Made by a program: the position numbers and the translations under genes
In this document: positions 25,826 through 33,167 of the stretch, in pieces
Position numbering within the stretch: the stretch's first letter is position 1
How the letters are laid out: every line of letters begins with the position of its first letter
Notes under the pieces: model-generated
Told to the model about the DNA's origin: nothing
Database searches by the model: none
The model's input: the letters and a program-made list of their open reading frames with translations, nothing else
From: CAISIP01 sp043759735
GTDB lineage: Bacteria > Pseudomonadota > Gammaproteobacteria > Burkholderiales > Burkholderiaceae_C
Length of the DNA stretch: 50,934 nt
Assembly (NCBI GenBank): GCA_043759735.1
Contig: JAYUQC010000269.1
Coordinates: 1 to 50,934, forward strand
Reading direction: 5' to 3'

Positions 25826-25852
25826 GGCTCGGCCTCTCGAAGAGCTGCAGGT

Positions 25853-26845
25853 TTACAGCGCGTTGATCTTTTCGACCAGACCCTTGGGCCACGACTTGGA
25901 CAGATCGGACTCCAGATACATCTTTTGCGCACGTTTGCGGAATGCATCGACATTCGGGGTGTAAACCTGCAGACCCTTGTCCTTGAAGAACTGCACCAGT
26001 TCGTCTTCCAGCTTGAGCTGCTTTTGGCGACCCGACTCGGCGGCATCGTCCGACGCCTTTTGCAGCCTGGCCTGGTTCGCCGGCGAGAGCTTGTCGAACA
26101 CCTTCTTGCTGATGGTCACATAGTTCAGGTCAACCAGGTGGCTCGTCAGCACGATCTGCTTGGTCACCTCATAGAACTTGGCGTCCCGGTTGGTCGGCAG
26201 CGGATTGTCCTGCCCGTCGATGGCACCGGTCTGCAGGCCGGTGTAGACCTCGGTGAACGCCATCGGCGTCGGGTTGGCGCCCAATGCGCGGCCCATGAAC
26301 ATCCAGGTCTCCGAACCCGGCATGCGCAGCTTGACACCGGCCAGATCTTCGGGTGTATTGATCTTCTTGTCGCTCCGCAGGTTAAGCTGGCGCCGGCCCA
26401 GATACATCACCGACAGCAACTTGACGCTCAACTTGTCTTCAACCATCTTCTTGAAAGGCAAGAACAGATCGGATGCGAACACCTTCTTCTGATGGTCCGC
26501 ATCCCGATGCAGATAGGCCGACGCGAAGATGGAAAACTCGGGGAAGAATTCGGCCAGTTCCTGCGCCGAAGCGATCGACATCTCCAGGTTACCGCGGGAA
26601 ATAGCCTCCAGCTCCGTACCCTGCTTGAACAACGCGGCGTTGTAGTGCGGTTCATAGGTCGCGAAATCGGCCACTGCCGGACCGAACACCGATGCCAGCG
26701 CAACCGTCCTCTGATCGGTGGCTGACGCGGGCGTAGACATGCGCAACTTGACCTTGTCCTGGGCGAATGCGTTGCCCGCCAGAGCGGACAGAGAGGCTGC
26801 TGCTGCGCCAGCCATGACGCTGCGGCGGCTAAGGGAGGATTGCAT
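25853..26845 (-). CDS. TRAP transporter substrate-binding protein (DctP type)
   Basis: A 330-aa periplasmic binding protein. The signal peptide has twin arginines (LSRRSVMAGAAAASLSALAG) and a probable cleavage at AFA-QD. The LAGVKLRMPGSETWMFMGRA stretch holds the arginine that normally salt-bridges the ligand carboxylate, and GLQTGAIDGQDNPL is the typical second lobe motif. The ATG at 26845 has CAGGAGA upstream. Being first in the dctPQM-type operon and divergent from a TetR gene, it is likely controlled from 26928-27012. The ligand is probably an organic acid. Confidence 0.94.
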   Translation of the reverse strand: MQSSLSRRSVMAGAAAASLSALAGNAFAQDKVKLRMSTPASATDQRTVALASVFGPAVADFATYEPHYNAALFKQGTELEAISRGNLEMSIASAQELAEFFPEFSIFASAYLHRDADHQKKVFASDLFLPFKKMVEDKLSVKLLSVMYLGRRQLNLRSDKKINTPEDLAGVKLRMPGSETWMFMGRALGANPTPMAFTEVYTGLQTGAIDGQDNPLPTNRDAKFYEVTKQIVLTSHLVDLNYVTISKKVFDKLSPANQARLQKASDDAAESGRQKQLKLEDELVQFFKDKGLQVYTPNVDAFRKRAQKMYLESDLSKSWPKGLVEKINAL

Positions 26846-26927
26846 GGTAAATGTCTCCTGGATTTGGACGTTGCGGGCCCGGACAGGCTTGCCGGGATCC
26901 AACATGTTAGCACGCAATCATGATTCC

Positions 26928-26949
26928 AACTGCTTTGTACTAAACAGTT
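26928..26949. promoter_or_regulatory. 22-bp operator-like palindrome at TRAP transcription start
   Basis: The arms AACTGCTTT (26928-26936) and TAAACAGTT (26941-26949) flank a central GTAC, and 7 of 9 arm positions are complementary. It lies just downstream of the predicted -10 box of the TRAP promoter, over the expected start of transcription. Size and position suit a TetR-family dimer acting as a repressor. Confidence 0.55.
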
Positions 26950-26950
26950 C

Positions 26951-26980
26951 ATTATCGATGTCGGCTATGTAGAATGTCAA
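26951..26980 (-). promoter_or_regulatory. Predicted sigma70 promoter of the TRAP operon
   Basis: On the minus strand TTGACA (26980-26975) and GATAAT (26956-26951) are separated by 18 bp, giving 6/6 and 5/6 matches to the housekeeping consensus. Transcription would start near 26944, leaving a leader of about 100 nt before the binding-protein ATG. The -35 box lies inside the perfect palindrome 26971-26986. Confidence 0.6.
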
Positions 26981-26986
26981 CATTCT
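26971..26986. promoter_or_regulatory. Perfect palindrome over the TRAP -35 box
   Basis: AGAATGT-CA-ACATTCT has perfect 7-bp arms. It overlaps the -35 box of the TRAP promoter, and TAGAAT (26970-26975) could be a -10 element for the divergent tetR gene. A regulator bound here could affect both promoters. Confidence 0.55.
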
Positions 26987-26989
26987 CAG

Positions 26990-27012
26990 CGCAATTTACC
27001 TGTTAAATTGCG
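26990..27012. promoter_or_regulatory. Perfect 9-bp inverted repeat before tetR
   Basis: CGCAATTTA (26990-26998), CCTGT, TAAATTGCG (27004-27012): perfect arms, ending 10 bp before the tetR ATG and next to its weak GAAG ribosome site. It could be an autoregulatory operator or an RNA stem limiting tetR translation. Confidence 0.55.
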
Positions 27013-27022
27013 TTGAAGCATT

Positions 27023-27736
27023 ATGAACCAGTCAGTACAAAACATGCCTGCATTGGGCCGCAAGGGAAGCCGGGCACGGGTTACCTCGGTGCCGGCCCCG
27101 GCGCCTGCGGCGGAACCCCGGACCAACGACCCGGAACGTACCCGGGCCGAGATTCTGCGCGCTGCCATTCTTGAGTTCGGTGAAAAAGGCCTGGCCGGCG
27201 CACGTATCGATGCGATCGCCGCAGCGACCAAGACCAGCAAGCGCATGATCTACTACTACTTCGGCAGCAAGGACGGCCTGTACCTTGCCGTGCTGGAGCA
27301 CAGCTACGCCCTGGTGCGCGATAGCGAACTGCAATTGCATCTCGACGACATGGACCCGCAGACCGCGCTGCGCTGCCTGACCACGGTGATGTTCGACCAC
27401 CACCTGGGCAACGAGCACTACATCCGGATCGTGATGTCCGAGAACATCAACCGGGGCCGCTACCTGGCACAAAGCAGCAAGATTCAGGTACTCAACCGGC
27501 CGGTCATCACACTGTTGCGCGCGATCTACGAGCGCGGCGTTGCCGGCGGCGTGTTTCGCCCTGGGCTCGACGCAACCGACATCCATGCCTCGATCTCGGC
27601 GCTGTGCTTCTTCAATGTCTCCAACCGCCACACTTTCGGGCTGATCTTTCAGCAGGACAACCAGTCACCGGCCTACCAGGCGATGCGGCGCGAAAATATC
27701 GTGCAGATGATCCTGCGCTACGTCCGCAAGCCATGA
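27023..27736 (+). CDS. TetR/AcrR-family transcriptional regulator
   Basis: A 237-aa regulator. After a flexible Pro/Ala-rich N-terminal extension of about 35 residues comes the HTH domain: TRAEILRAAILEFGEKGLAG, then IAAATKTSKRMIYYYFGSKD with the YYYFGSK recognition helix. The C-terminal part is a helical ligand and dimer domain. Divergent from the TRAP operon and coupled by ATGA to the next frame, it probably senses the transported compound or a metabolite and controls the uptake genes and the downstream aroQ/aroE-like genes through the palindromes at 26928-27012. Confidence 0.92.
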   Translation: MNQSVQNMPALGRKGSRARVTSVPAPAPAAEPRTNDPERTRAEILRAAILEFGEKGLAGARIDAIAAATKTSKRMIYYYFGSKDGLYLAVLEHSYALVRDSELQLHLDDMDPQTALRCLTTVMFDHHLGNEHYIRIVMSENINRGRYLAQSSKIQVLNRPVITLLRAIYERGVAGGVFRPGLDATDIHASISALCFFNVSNRHTFGLIFQQDNQSPAYQAMRRENIVQMILRYVRKP

Positions 27737-27975
27737 AACCGGTGCGCATCGCCATCGCCATCGCTGGCGCCGGCACGAGCGGCCAGGCGCACATGGATGC
27801 CGCCCGGCGCAGTGCCGACAGCGTCCTCAGCGCGATCATCGATCCGGCCCCGGGCACGGCGGCGCTCGCGGCCAGGGCCGGCGTTCCGCTATGCACGAAT
27901 CTGCAGCAGTTTTTGACCGCCGACACTCCCGATGGCGTGATCCTGGCGACCTTCCCCCACCTTGAACCTATTTGA
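27733..27975 (+). pseudogene. Truncated Gfo/Idh/MocA oxidoreductase
   Basis: An 80-codon frame encoding only the start of the NAD(P)-binding domain of a Gfo/Idh/MocA dehydrogenase: IAIAIAGAGTSGQAHMDAAR (Rossmann glycines), LSAIIDPAPGTAALA and TPDGVILAT, after which similarity stops abruptly (FPHLEPI, then a stop). Full proteins are about 340-380 aa. The ATG overlaps the tetR stop (ATGA), so an intact gene probably once sat between tetR and aroQ. The 9 bp to the aroQ start suggest an internal deletion that removed most of it. Confidence 0.75.
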
Positions 27976-27984
27976 AGGACCCCT

Positions 27985-28425
27985 ATGAACATCCTTGTGC
28001 TGCACGGCGTCAACCTCAACATGTTCGGTAAACGCGATCCGGCGCAATATGGCACGGTCACGCTGGCTGAGATCGACCAGCGCCTGCTGGCGCTGGGCCG
28101 AGAACTCGGCGTCGCGGTGGAGACCTTTCAGACCAACCATGAAGGCGCCATGTGTGAGCGCATTCATCAGGCATTTTCCGACCAGGTCGACGCGGTGATG
28201 ATCAACGCCGGCGCCTGGACCCACTACAGCTACGGCATCCGCGATGCGCTGGCGATCCTGGCCTGCCCGGTGGTCGAGGTGCACATGTCCAATGTCCACG
28301 CCCGTGAGCCATTTCGCCATGTGTCGGTATTCTCCGAGGTCGTCAAAGGTCAGGTCTGCGGCTTCGGCGCTGACAGCTACCTGCTGGCGCTGCGCGCCGC
28401 GGTATCTGCGGCCCGGCTGGCCTGA
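27985..28425 (+). CDS. aroQ: 3-dehydroquinate dehydratase, type II
   Basis: A 146-aa type II dehydroquinase that interconverts 3-dehydroquinate and 3-dehydroshikimate. The N-terminal MNILVLHGVNLNMFGKRDPA ends just before the catalytic Tyr22-Gly; INAGAWTHYSYGIRDAL (73-89) and VEVHMSNVHAREPFRH with His100 follow. The usual G-P-N-L-N and N-P-G-A-Y motifs read GVNLN and NAGAW here, mild departures from biosynthetic enzymes. In this locus, behind a TetR gene and a TRAP transporter and before an AroE-like dehydrogenase, a catabolic role in quinate/shikimate use is likely. Confidence 0.9.
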   Translation: MNILVLHGVNLNMFGKRDPAQYGTVTLAEIDQRLLALGRELGVAVETFQTNHEGAMCERIHQAFSDQVDAVMINAGAWTHYSYGIRDALAILACPVVEVHMSNVHAREPFRHVSVFSEVVKGQVCGFGADSYLLALRAAVSAARLA

Positions 28426-28435
28426 GGATGGCGCC

Positions 28436-29269
28436 ATGATCCGTGGCAGCACCGCGCTGATTGCGCACATCGGCTTTCCGACCTTCACCTTCAAGTCGCC
28501 GATGATCTACAACCCCTATTTCGAGCAGTCGGGCATCGATGCAGTCGTGGTTCCGATGGCCTGTCGGAGCGAACACTTTGCCAATTTCCTGCGCGCCGTT
28601 TTCGCGCTCGACAACACCCGCGGCGCACTGATCACGATGCCGCACAAGGTCGCGACCGTTTCCCTGTTGGACGAAGCCTCGCCCAGCGTGCTGATCGCCG
28701 GTGCCTGCAACGCCGTCAAGCGCAATGATGCTGGCCAACTGGTCGGCGACATGTTCGACGGTGAAGGCTTCGTGCGCGGCATGCGGCGCAAGGACTGCCG
28801 GCCCGAGGGCGCGCGGGCGCTGGTCGTGGGTTGCGGCGGTGTTGGTTCGGCCATTGCCGCATCGCTGGCCGGCGCCGGTGTGGCGGCAATCAGCCTGTTC
28901 GATGCCCAGCCGGCGGTGGCCGAGGCGCTGGCCGGTCGGCTCGCGGCCCATTACCCCCAACTGATGCTGCAGACCCATTCGAACGACCCGACGAACCATA
29001 GCGTGGTAGTCAACGCGACGCCGCTGGGCATGAACGACGGTGATCCGATGCCGATGGACGTCTCGCGCATTGCCCGCGACGCCTTCGTCGGCGAGGTGGT
29101 GCTCAAGGCCGAGATGACCGCATTTCTGCGGGCGGCGCAGGCGCGCGGCTGCCGATTCCAGGTCGGCTCCGACATGCTGTTCGAGCAGATTCCGGCCTAC
29201 CTGGAATTTTTCGGCTTTCCGACCACGACGCCTGAGAACCTGCGGTCAATTGCGAAGCTGGATTCGTAA
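28436..29269 (+). CDS. Shikimate dehydrogenase-like protein (AroE paralogue)
   Basis: A 277-aa AroE-family NAD(P)-dependent dehydrogenase. Lys71 (ITMPHK), Asn92 (ACNAV) and Asp108 (MFDGEG) match the catalytic Lys/Asn/Asp of shikimate dehydrogenase, and VVGCGGVGSAIAASLAGAG (131-149) binds the cofactor. The substrate-binding S-x-S motif of biosynthetic AroE is replaced by TFTFKSP (16-22), and the N-T-D-G motif by M-F-D-G. A second, canonical aroE lies at 30110-30949, so this copy more likely oxidises quinate, shikimate or a related compound. It follows aroQ by 10 bp. Confidence 0.85.
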   Translation: MIRGSTALIAHIGFPTFTFKSPMIYNPYFEQSGIDAVVVPMACRSEHFANFLRAVFALDNTRGALITMPHKVATVSLLDEASPSVLIAGACNAVKRNDAGQLVGDMFDGEGFVRGMRRKDCRPEGARALVVGCGGVGSAIAASLAGAGVAAISLFDAQPAVAEALAGRLAAHYPQLMLQTHSNDPTNHSVVVNATPLGMNDGDPMPMDVSRIARDAFVGEVVLKAEMTAFLRAAQARGCRFQVGSDMLFEQIPAYLEFFGFPTTTPENLRSIAKLDS

Positions 29270-29273
29270 AACG

Positions 29274-29915
29274 TCAGGCTGTCGCCGCGCGACGCAATGC
29301 CACCGCAAACCCCCGCGCCACCGCCGGGCGCGCCATCATCGTCTGGTACCAGCGCTGCACATGCGGAAAATCGGCCAGGTCGACTTTGTGGCGTGGATGG
29401 CGCCAGGCCCAGCCCAGGATCGCGAAATCGGCGATCGACAGCTCGTCGGCGAAAAACGCACGCTCGGCCAGGCGCCGGTCCATCACCCCGTACAGGCGCC
29501 GGGTCTCGGCCATGAAGCGCTCCAGGCCGTAGCGACGATCCGCCTCGTTTTCCAGCGCGATGAAATGGTGCACCTGCCCCGGCATGGGCCCGAAACCGCC
29601 CATCTGGAACATCAGCCATTCGAGCGTGGCAATGCGCCGCAGTGGATCGACTGGCATGAACCTGCCACTCTTCTCGGCCAGGTAGATCAGGATCGCACCG
29701 GACTCGAATACGCTGACCGGGCCACCCGATGGCCCCTGCGGATCGACGATCGCCGGGATCTTGCCGTTCGGGCTGATCTTCAGGAACGTCGGCTCTTTCT
29801 GTTCGCCCTTTCCGATGTCGACCACATGCACCGCATAGGGCAAGGCCATCTCCTCGAGCGCGACACTGATCTTGCGGCCGTTCGGAGTGTCGAAGGCGTA
29901 CACGGCAATGGTCAT
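29274..29915 (-). CDS. Glutathione S-transferase, YfcG/Ure2-like
   Basis: A 213-aa GST with the N-terminal FDTPNGRKISVALEEMALPY motif (residues 8-27), typical of the Nu-class disulfide-bond oxidoreductases (YfcG/YghU), where T-P-N replaces a classical catalytic Tyr or Ser. Also present are PNGKIPAIVDPQG, ESGAILIYLAEKSG, and FADELSIADFAILGW near the C-terminus. Probably a glutathione-dependent disulfide reductase in the cytoplasm. It converges with the AroE-like gene (4-bp gap) and lies downstream of aroE with repeats between them. Confidence 0.92.
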   Translation of the reverse strand: MTIAVYAFDTPNGRKISVALEEMALPYAVHVVDIGKGEQKEPTFLKISPNGKIPAIVDPQGPSGGPVSVFESGAILIYLAEKSGRFMPVDPLRRIATLEWLMFQMGGFGPMPGQVHHFIALENEADRRYGLERFMAETRRLYGVMDRRLAERAFFADELSIADFAILGWAWRHPRHKVDLADFPHVQRWYQTMMARPAVARGFAVALRRAATA

Positions 29916-29957
29916 GATGGGTCCTTGAAGATAATGTTTCCCGCGTCATGCTCAACT

Positions 29958-30035
29958 AAGAAAACGCCGGGCCGCCCCCAAGTTTTCTGGCACCCCCTCG
30001 GGGGGCCTGGCGAAGCCAGGGTTGGGGGCGCTCCC
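29958..30035 (+). repeat. 78-bp repeat, tandem copy 1
   Basis: First of two direct 78-bp units. Each contains nested inverted repeats: AGAAAAC with GTTTTCT, CGCCCCCAA with TTGGGGGCG (copy 1 only), CCCCCTCGGGGG at the centre, and CCTGGC with GCCAGG. It lies between aroE and the GST gene and could act as a strong transcript-ending or mRNA-stabilising structure. Confidence 0.85.
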
Positions 30036-30113
30036 AAGAAAACGCCGGGACGCTCCCATGTTTTCTGGCACCCCCTCGGGGGGCCTGGCGCAGCCAGGGC
30101 TGGGGGCGCTCAC
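30036..30113 (+). repeat. 78-bp repeat, tandem copy 2
   Basis: Second unit, differing from copy 1 at only a few positions (for example GGGACGCTCCCAT for GGGCCGCCCCCAA and CGCAGCC for CGAAGCC). Its last bases overlap the aroE stop codon (30110-30112). Units of the same family lie at 37345-37422 and, inverted, at about 41153-41232. Confidence 0.85.
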
Positions 30114-30949
30114 AGGCTGCCTTCCACCAGCGCCCGCAGCTGCGCAGTCACCGCCGGCAACGGTCCGAACCAGGCGGCGAAGGCCGGGCGCGCCTGGTGC
30201 AGCAACATGCCCAGGCCGCCGACCGTGGGATTCCCGCGCGCGCGGGCGGCGGCCAGCAGCGGCGTTACCAGCGGCACGTAAACCAGGTCAGACACCAGTG
30301 CGTTCCTGGGCAACGCGTTGAGCGACAAGTCCAGTTCTGACTGCCCGCTCATGCCCTGGCTGGTGGTGTTGACCAGCAAAGCAGCCTCCTCCAACGCGGC
30401 GTGGCGCTGCTCCCACGGCACAGCCCGCACCGGCGCGCCGAACTCCGCCGCCAGTTGCTCCGCCCTGTGCGGCGACCGGTTGCACAACCGGATCTCGCGC
30501 GCGCCCTGCTCGGCCAATGCAACCAGCACCGCGCGCGCCGCGCCACCCGCGCCCATGACCGCCACCGGTCCGGCATCGGCCCGCCAGCCCGGCACCTCGT
30601 GCAGCAGACTCTGGATGTAGCCAAAGCCATCGTTGTTGAAACCTGCCAGCGATCCGTCCGGCTGGACCACCACGGTGTTGATGGCGCCGATTCGGCGCGC
30701 CACCGGATCGACGCTGTCGACCAGCGCCATGGCCGCAACCTTGTGCGGTATCGTCAGGTTGCAGCCCGCGAATCCGAGCACCGGCAAGGCGCGCAGCGCC
30801 TGCGCAAGCTTGCCGGGCTCGACCGGCAGCAACACGTACGCACCGCGCAGTCCGTGCTCGGCAATCCAGTGGTTGTGGATGTTCGGGGAACGCGAATGGG
30901 CAACCGGCCAGCCCATCAGGCCGGCCAATCCAAAGCTGCGGTGGTCCAT
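30110..30949 (-). CDS. aroE: Shikimate dehydrogenase
   Basis: A 279-aa NADP-dependent enzyme converting 3-dehydroshikimate to shikimate in aromatic amino-acid synthesis. All canonical motifs are present: GWPVAHSRSPNIHN with the S-x-S substrate clamp (19-21), NLTIPHK with Lys70, INTV with Asn91, FNNDGFG with Asp107, VMGAGGAARAVL for the cofactor, and a GLGMLLHQA C-terminal motif. The start at 30949 is chosen to match the family length; the frame is open further upstream. Its stop codon lies in the edge of the 78-bp repeat. Confidence 0.95.
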   Translation of the reverse strand: MDHRSFGLAGLMGWPVAHSRSPNIHNHWIAEHGLRGAYVLLPVEPGKLAQALRALPVLGFAGCNLTIPHKVAAMALVDSVDPVARRIGAINTVVVQPDGSLAGFNNDGFGYIQSLLHEVPGWRADAGPVAVMGAGGAARAVLVALAEQGAREIRLCNRSPHRAEQLAAEFGAPVRAVPWEQRHAALEEAALLVNTTSQGMSGQSELDLSLNALPRNALVSDLVYVPLVTPLLAAARARGNPTVGGLGMLLHQARPAFAAWFGPLPAVTAQLRALVEGSL

Positions 30950-31060
30950 GTGCTTCAAACTCGGTAGTGAGACGCGAAGCCGGCATTGTCGGCGTTTGCC
31001 GAACCCGTGATCGGCGCGCATTCGTCGCGGGCGTTGGATGCACGACAATGCGGCGCATCC

Positions 31061-31954
31061 ATGTCCCGCTACACCCTGCAATTGGTCGCCTTGTCCGCCT
31101 TGTGGGGCTCCTCATTCATGCTGACCCGGTTCGCCGCCCCGATCCTGGGACCGAACCTGCTGGCGGCGATGCGCATGGGCATGGCCACCATCGCGCTAGC
31201 CTGCCTGATGCGATGGATGCAGCTGCGCTGGCCGCTGGAACACTGGCGCGAGCTGAGCCTGCTGGCGCTGCTTGGCGTGGCCGCGCCGCATGCGATGTTC
31301 GCCTGGTCCGCCTTGCATATGCCAGCCGGATATGCCGCACTGCTGTATGTCACCTCGGTGTTGTTCGGCGCCCTGGCCTCGGCCTGGATGAAGGAAGAAG
31401 CGCTGACCGGCCCCAAGCTCGCCGGTTGCGTGCTGGGCATCGTCGGCGCGGCGTTCGTGGTGCAACTGGGGCCGCTGGAGCCGACACCGCGGCTGGTCGT
31501 GGCAGTGCTGGTTGCCGTCGTCGGTTCGGCAGTGTCCGGCATGTCGACACCCTTGCTCAAACGTGCCGTGACGCGCATGGACCCGCTGGCCATCACCGCC
31601 GGTATGCATGCCATCGCATTCCTGATGCTGCTGCCGGGCGCGGGCGTCGACTGGTCGCGCGCCCGATTCAGCTCTGGCGCACTGGGCGCCGTGTTCGTGA
31701 TGGGCACGTTCACGTCCGGACTGGCCTGGTGGATGTATGCCCGCATCATGCGCCACGTGCCGCCGCTGGCAGCACTCAGCTCGACCTTCATGATCACCGC
31801 GTTCGGTGTGCTGTGGGCGGTGCTGTTGCTCGGCGAGTCGGTCGACAGCGGCATGATCCTGGGAGGCGGTTTGCTGGTACTTTCCTGCATCCTGGTGATG
31901 GGATTCGATCCTCGGCCGCGGATCAATGCGATTCTGTCCCGTATGGGCTGGTGA
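31061..31954 (+). CDS. EamA/DMT-family transporter (first of a tandem pair)
   Basis: A 297-aa membrane protein with ten predicted helices in two EamA repeats. It begins MSRYTLQLVALSALWGSSFM; the LWGSSF motif is typical of drug/metabolite exporters. Charged cytoplasmic loops include MKEEALTGPK and the C-terminal DPRPRINAILSRMG. It is 18 bp from the next gene, which is closely similar to it, indicating a local duplication. The exported metabolite is unknown. Confidence 0.92.
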   Translation: MSRYTLQLVALSALWGSSFMLTRFAAPILGPNLLAAMRMGMATIALACLMRWMQLRWPLEHWRELSLLALLGVAAPHAMFAWSALHMPAGYAALLYVTSVLFGALASAWMKEEALTGPKLAGCVLGIVGAAFVVQLGPLEPTPRLVVAVLVAVVGSAVSGMSTPLLKRAVTRMDPLAITAGMHAIAFLMLLPGAGVDWSRARFSSGALGAVFVMGTFTSGLAWWMYARIMRHVPPLAALSSTFMITAFGVLWAVLLLGESVDSGMILGGGLLVLSCILVMGFDPRPRINAILSRMGW

Positions 31955-31972
31955 CCGAGCAATCAACGATTC

Positions 31973-32914
31973 ATGCAGAACAAGTATTTCGCCCAGCTGG
32001 CGGCCTTGTCGATCCTGTGGGGAGCGACGTTTCTTTTTACCCGGGTAGCAACCCCGGCGATAGGGCCGAGCCTGACGGCTGCCGGCCGGATCGGCCTGGG
32101 TGCGGCGACACTTGCATTGATCATGGTGTTCACCCGCCAGCGCTGGCCCTGGGAGCACTGGCGCGCACTCACCGTGCTGGCGGCGCTGAGTATTGCCGGA
32201 CCCCATTTCCTGTTCGCCTGGTCGTCGCTGCATTTGCCAGCCGGCTATAGCGCCGTGCTCAGCGTCACATCGGTGATGTTCGGCACCTTCGCCTCGGCAT
32301 GGCTGGGCGAAGACACACTCACCCGCTCCAAGGTGTTTGGTTGTATCGCCGGCTTTGCCGGCGTTGCGCTGGTGGTCCAACTCGGACCGATGCGCCCAAC
32401 ACCGGAACTGGTGGTCGCGGCCATGGTTGCGATCACCGGCTCGGCCTTGTCGGGCTCATCGGCCCCGATGCTCAAGCGTGCCACCAAATACATGGAGCCG
32501 CTGGCCATCACGGCGGCGCTGCACGTGATCGGATTCGTATTGCTGCTGCCCGGCGCCTTGTGGGCGCTACCCGAGGCGAGGTTCACTGCGGGCGCCATGG
32601 TGTCGGTGGCCGTCATGGGCATCTTCACCTCGGGCCTGGCCTACTGGCAATATATGCGCATCGTGCAGAAAGTCAGCCCGGTCGCGGCGCTAAGCTCGAC
32701 TTTCATGGCCACCATCTCCGGTATCGTCTGGGGCCACCTGGTGCTGGATGAAAAATTCTCTGGCGCCACTTACGCCGGCGGCCTGCTGGTGTTGGCCGCC
32801 ACCGTGCTGGTAACCGGATTCAACCCGTGGCGGGCGAACGTGGCGGTGCAGCCACCGGATCCCGATCCGGCTGCAGCGCCCGCAACGCGCACGCCGCCGC
32901 CACCAGCGCCGTGA
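31973..32914 (+). CDS. EamA/DMT-family transporter (second of a tandem pair)
   Basis: A 313-aa paralogue of the preceding transporter with the same ten-helix layout (LSILWGATFLFTRVATPAIG near the start; SSLHLPAGYSAVLSVTSVMF parallels SALHMPAGYAALLYVTSVLF of the first copy). The last ~25 residues (VQPPDPDPAAAPATRTPPPP and beyond) are Pro/Ala-rich, unlike the family, and lie antisense to the broken MFS gene. The natural stop may therefore have been lost and the protein extended. Confidence 0.9.
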   Translation: MQNKYFAQLAALSILWGATFLFTRVATPAIGPSLTAAGRIGLGAATLALIMVFTRQRWPWEHWRALTVLAALSIAGPHFLFAWSSLHLPAGYSAVLSVTSVMFGTFASAWLGEDTLTRSKVFGCIAGFAGVALVVQLGPMRPTPELVVAAMVAITGSALSGSSAPMLKRATKYMEPLAITAALHVIGFVLLLPGALWALPEARFTAGAMVSVAVMGIFTSGLAYWQYMRIVQKVSPVAALSSTFMATISGIVWGHLVLDEKFSGATYAGGLLVLAATVLVTGFNPWRANVAVQPPDPDPAAAPATRTPPPPAP

Positions 32915-33167
32915 CCAGGCCGCACACGACCAGCCACACCACTAGCGGCAGCCGCGGCAACCAGCGGCCCTGCCAGTAGAACTAGCCGATCTCGGCCACC
33001 ACCGACACCGCCCACAACAGGCCGATCACCGTCTTGTCATGCCCGCTGGCGTCCAGGTCCAGCGACAGGTAGGGATTGAAGAATCCGATAGGGGCGAAGT
33101 AGCTCGCCGAGACGGCCGCAAACGGCAACAGAGGCCGCGCGACTGGCGCCGCTGCCGACGCGCTCAT
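32860..33167 (-). pseudogene. MFS transporter, N-terminal remnant with nonsense codon
   Basis: Begins MSASAAAPVARPLLPFAAVS at 33167 and continues through YFAPIGFFNPYLSLDL and GLLWAVSVVAEIG, the start of an MFS_1-like (HcaT-type) transporter. A TAG at 32984-32982 interrupts it exactly where relatives have Trp; the same frame then continues as FYWQGRWLPRLPLVVWLVVC, still typical of the family. Similarity fades near 32860, inside the 3' end of the convergent EamA gene. Full proteins are about 390-400 aa, so both a nonsense mutation and loss of the 3' three-quarters are evident. Its ATG overlaps the aroC stop. Confidence 0.85.
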
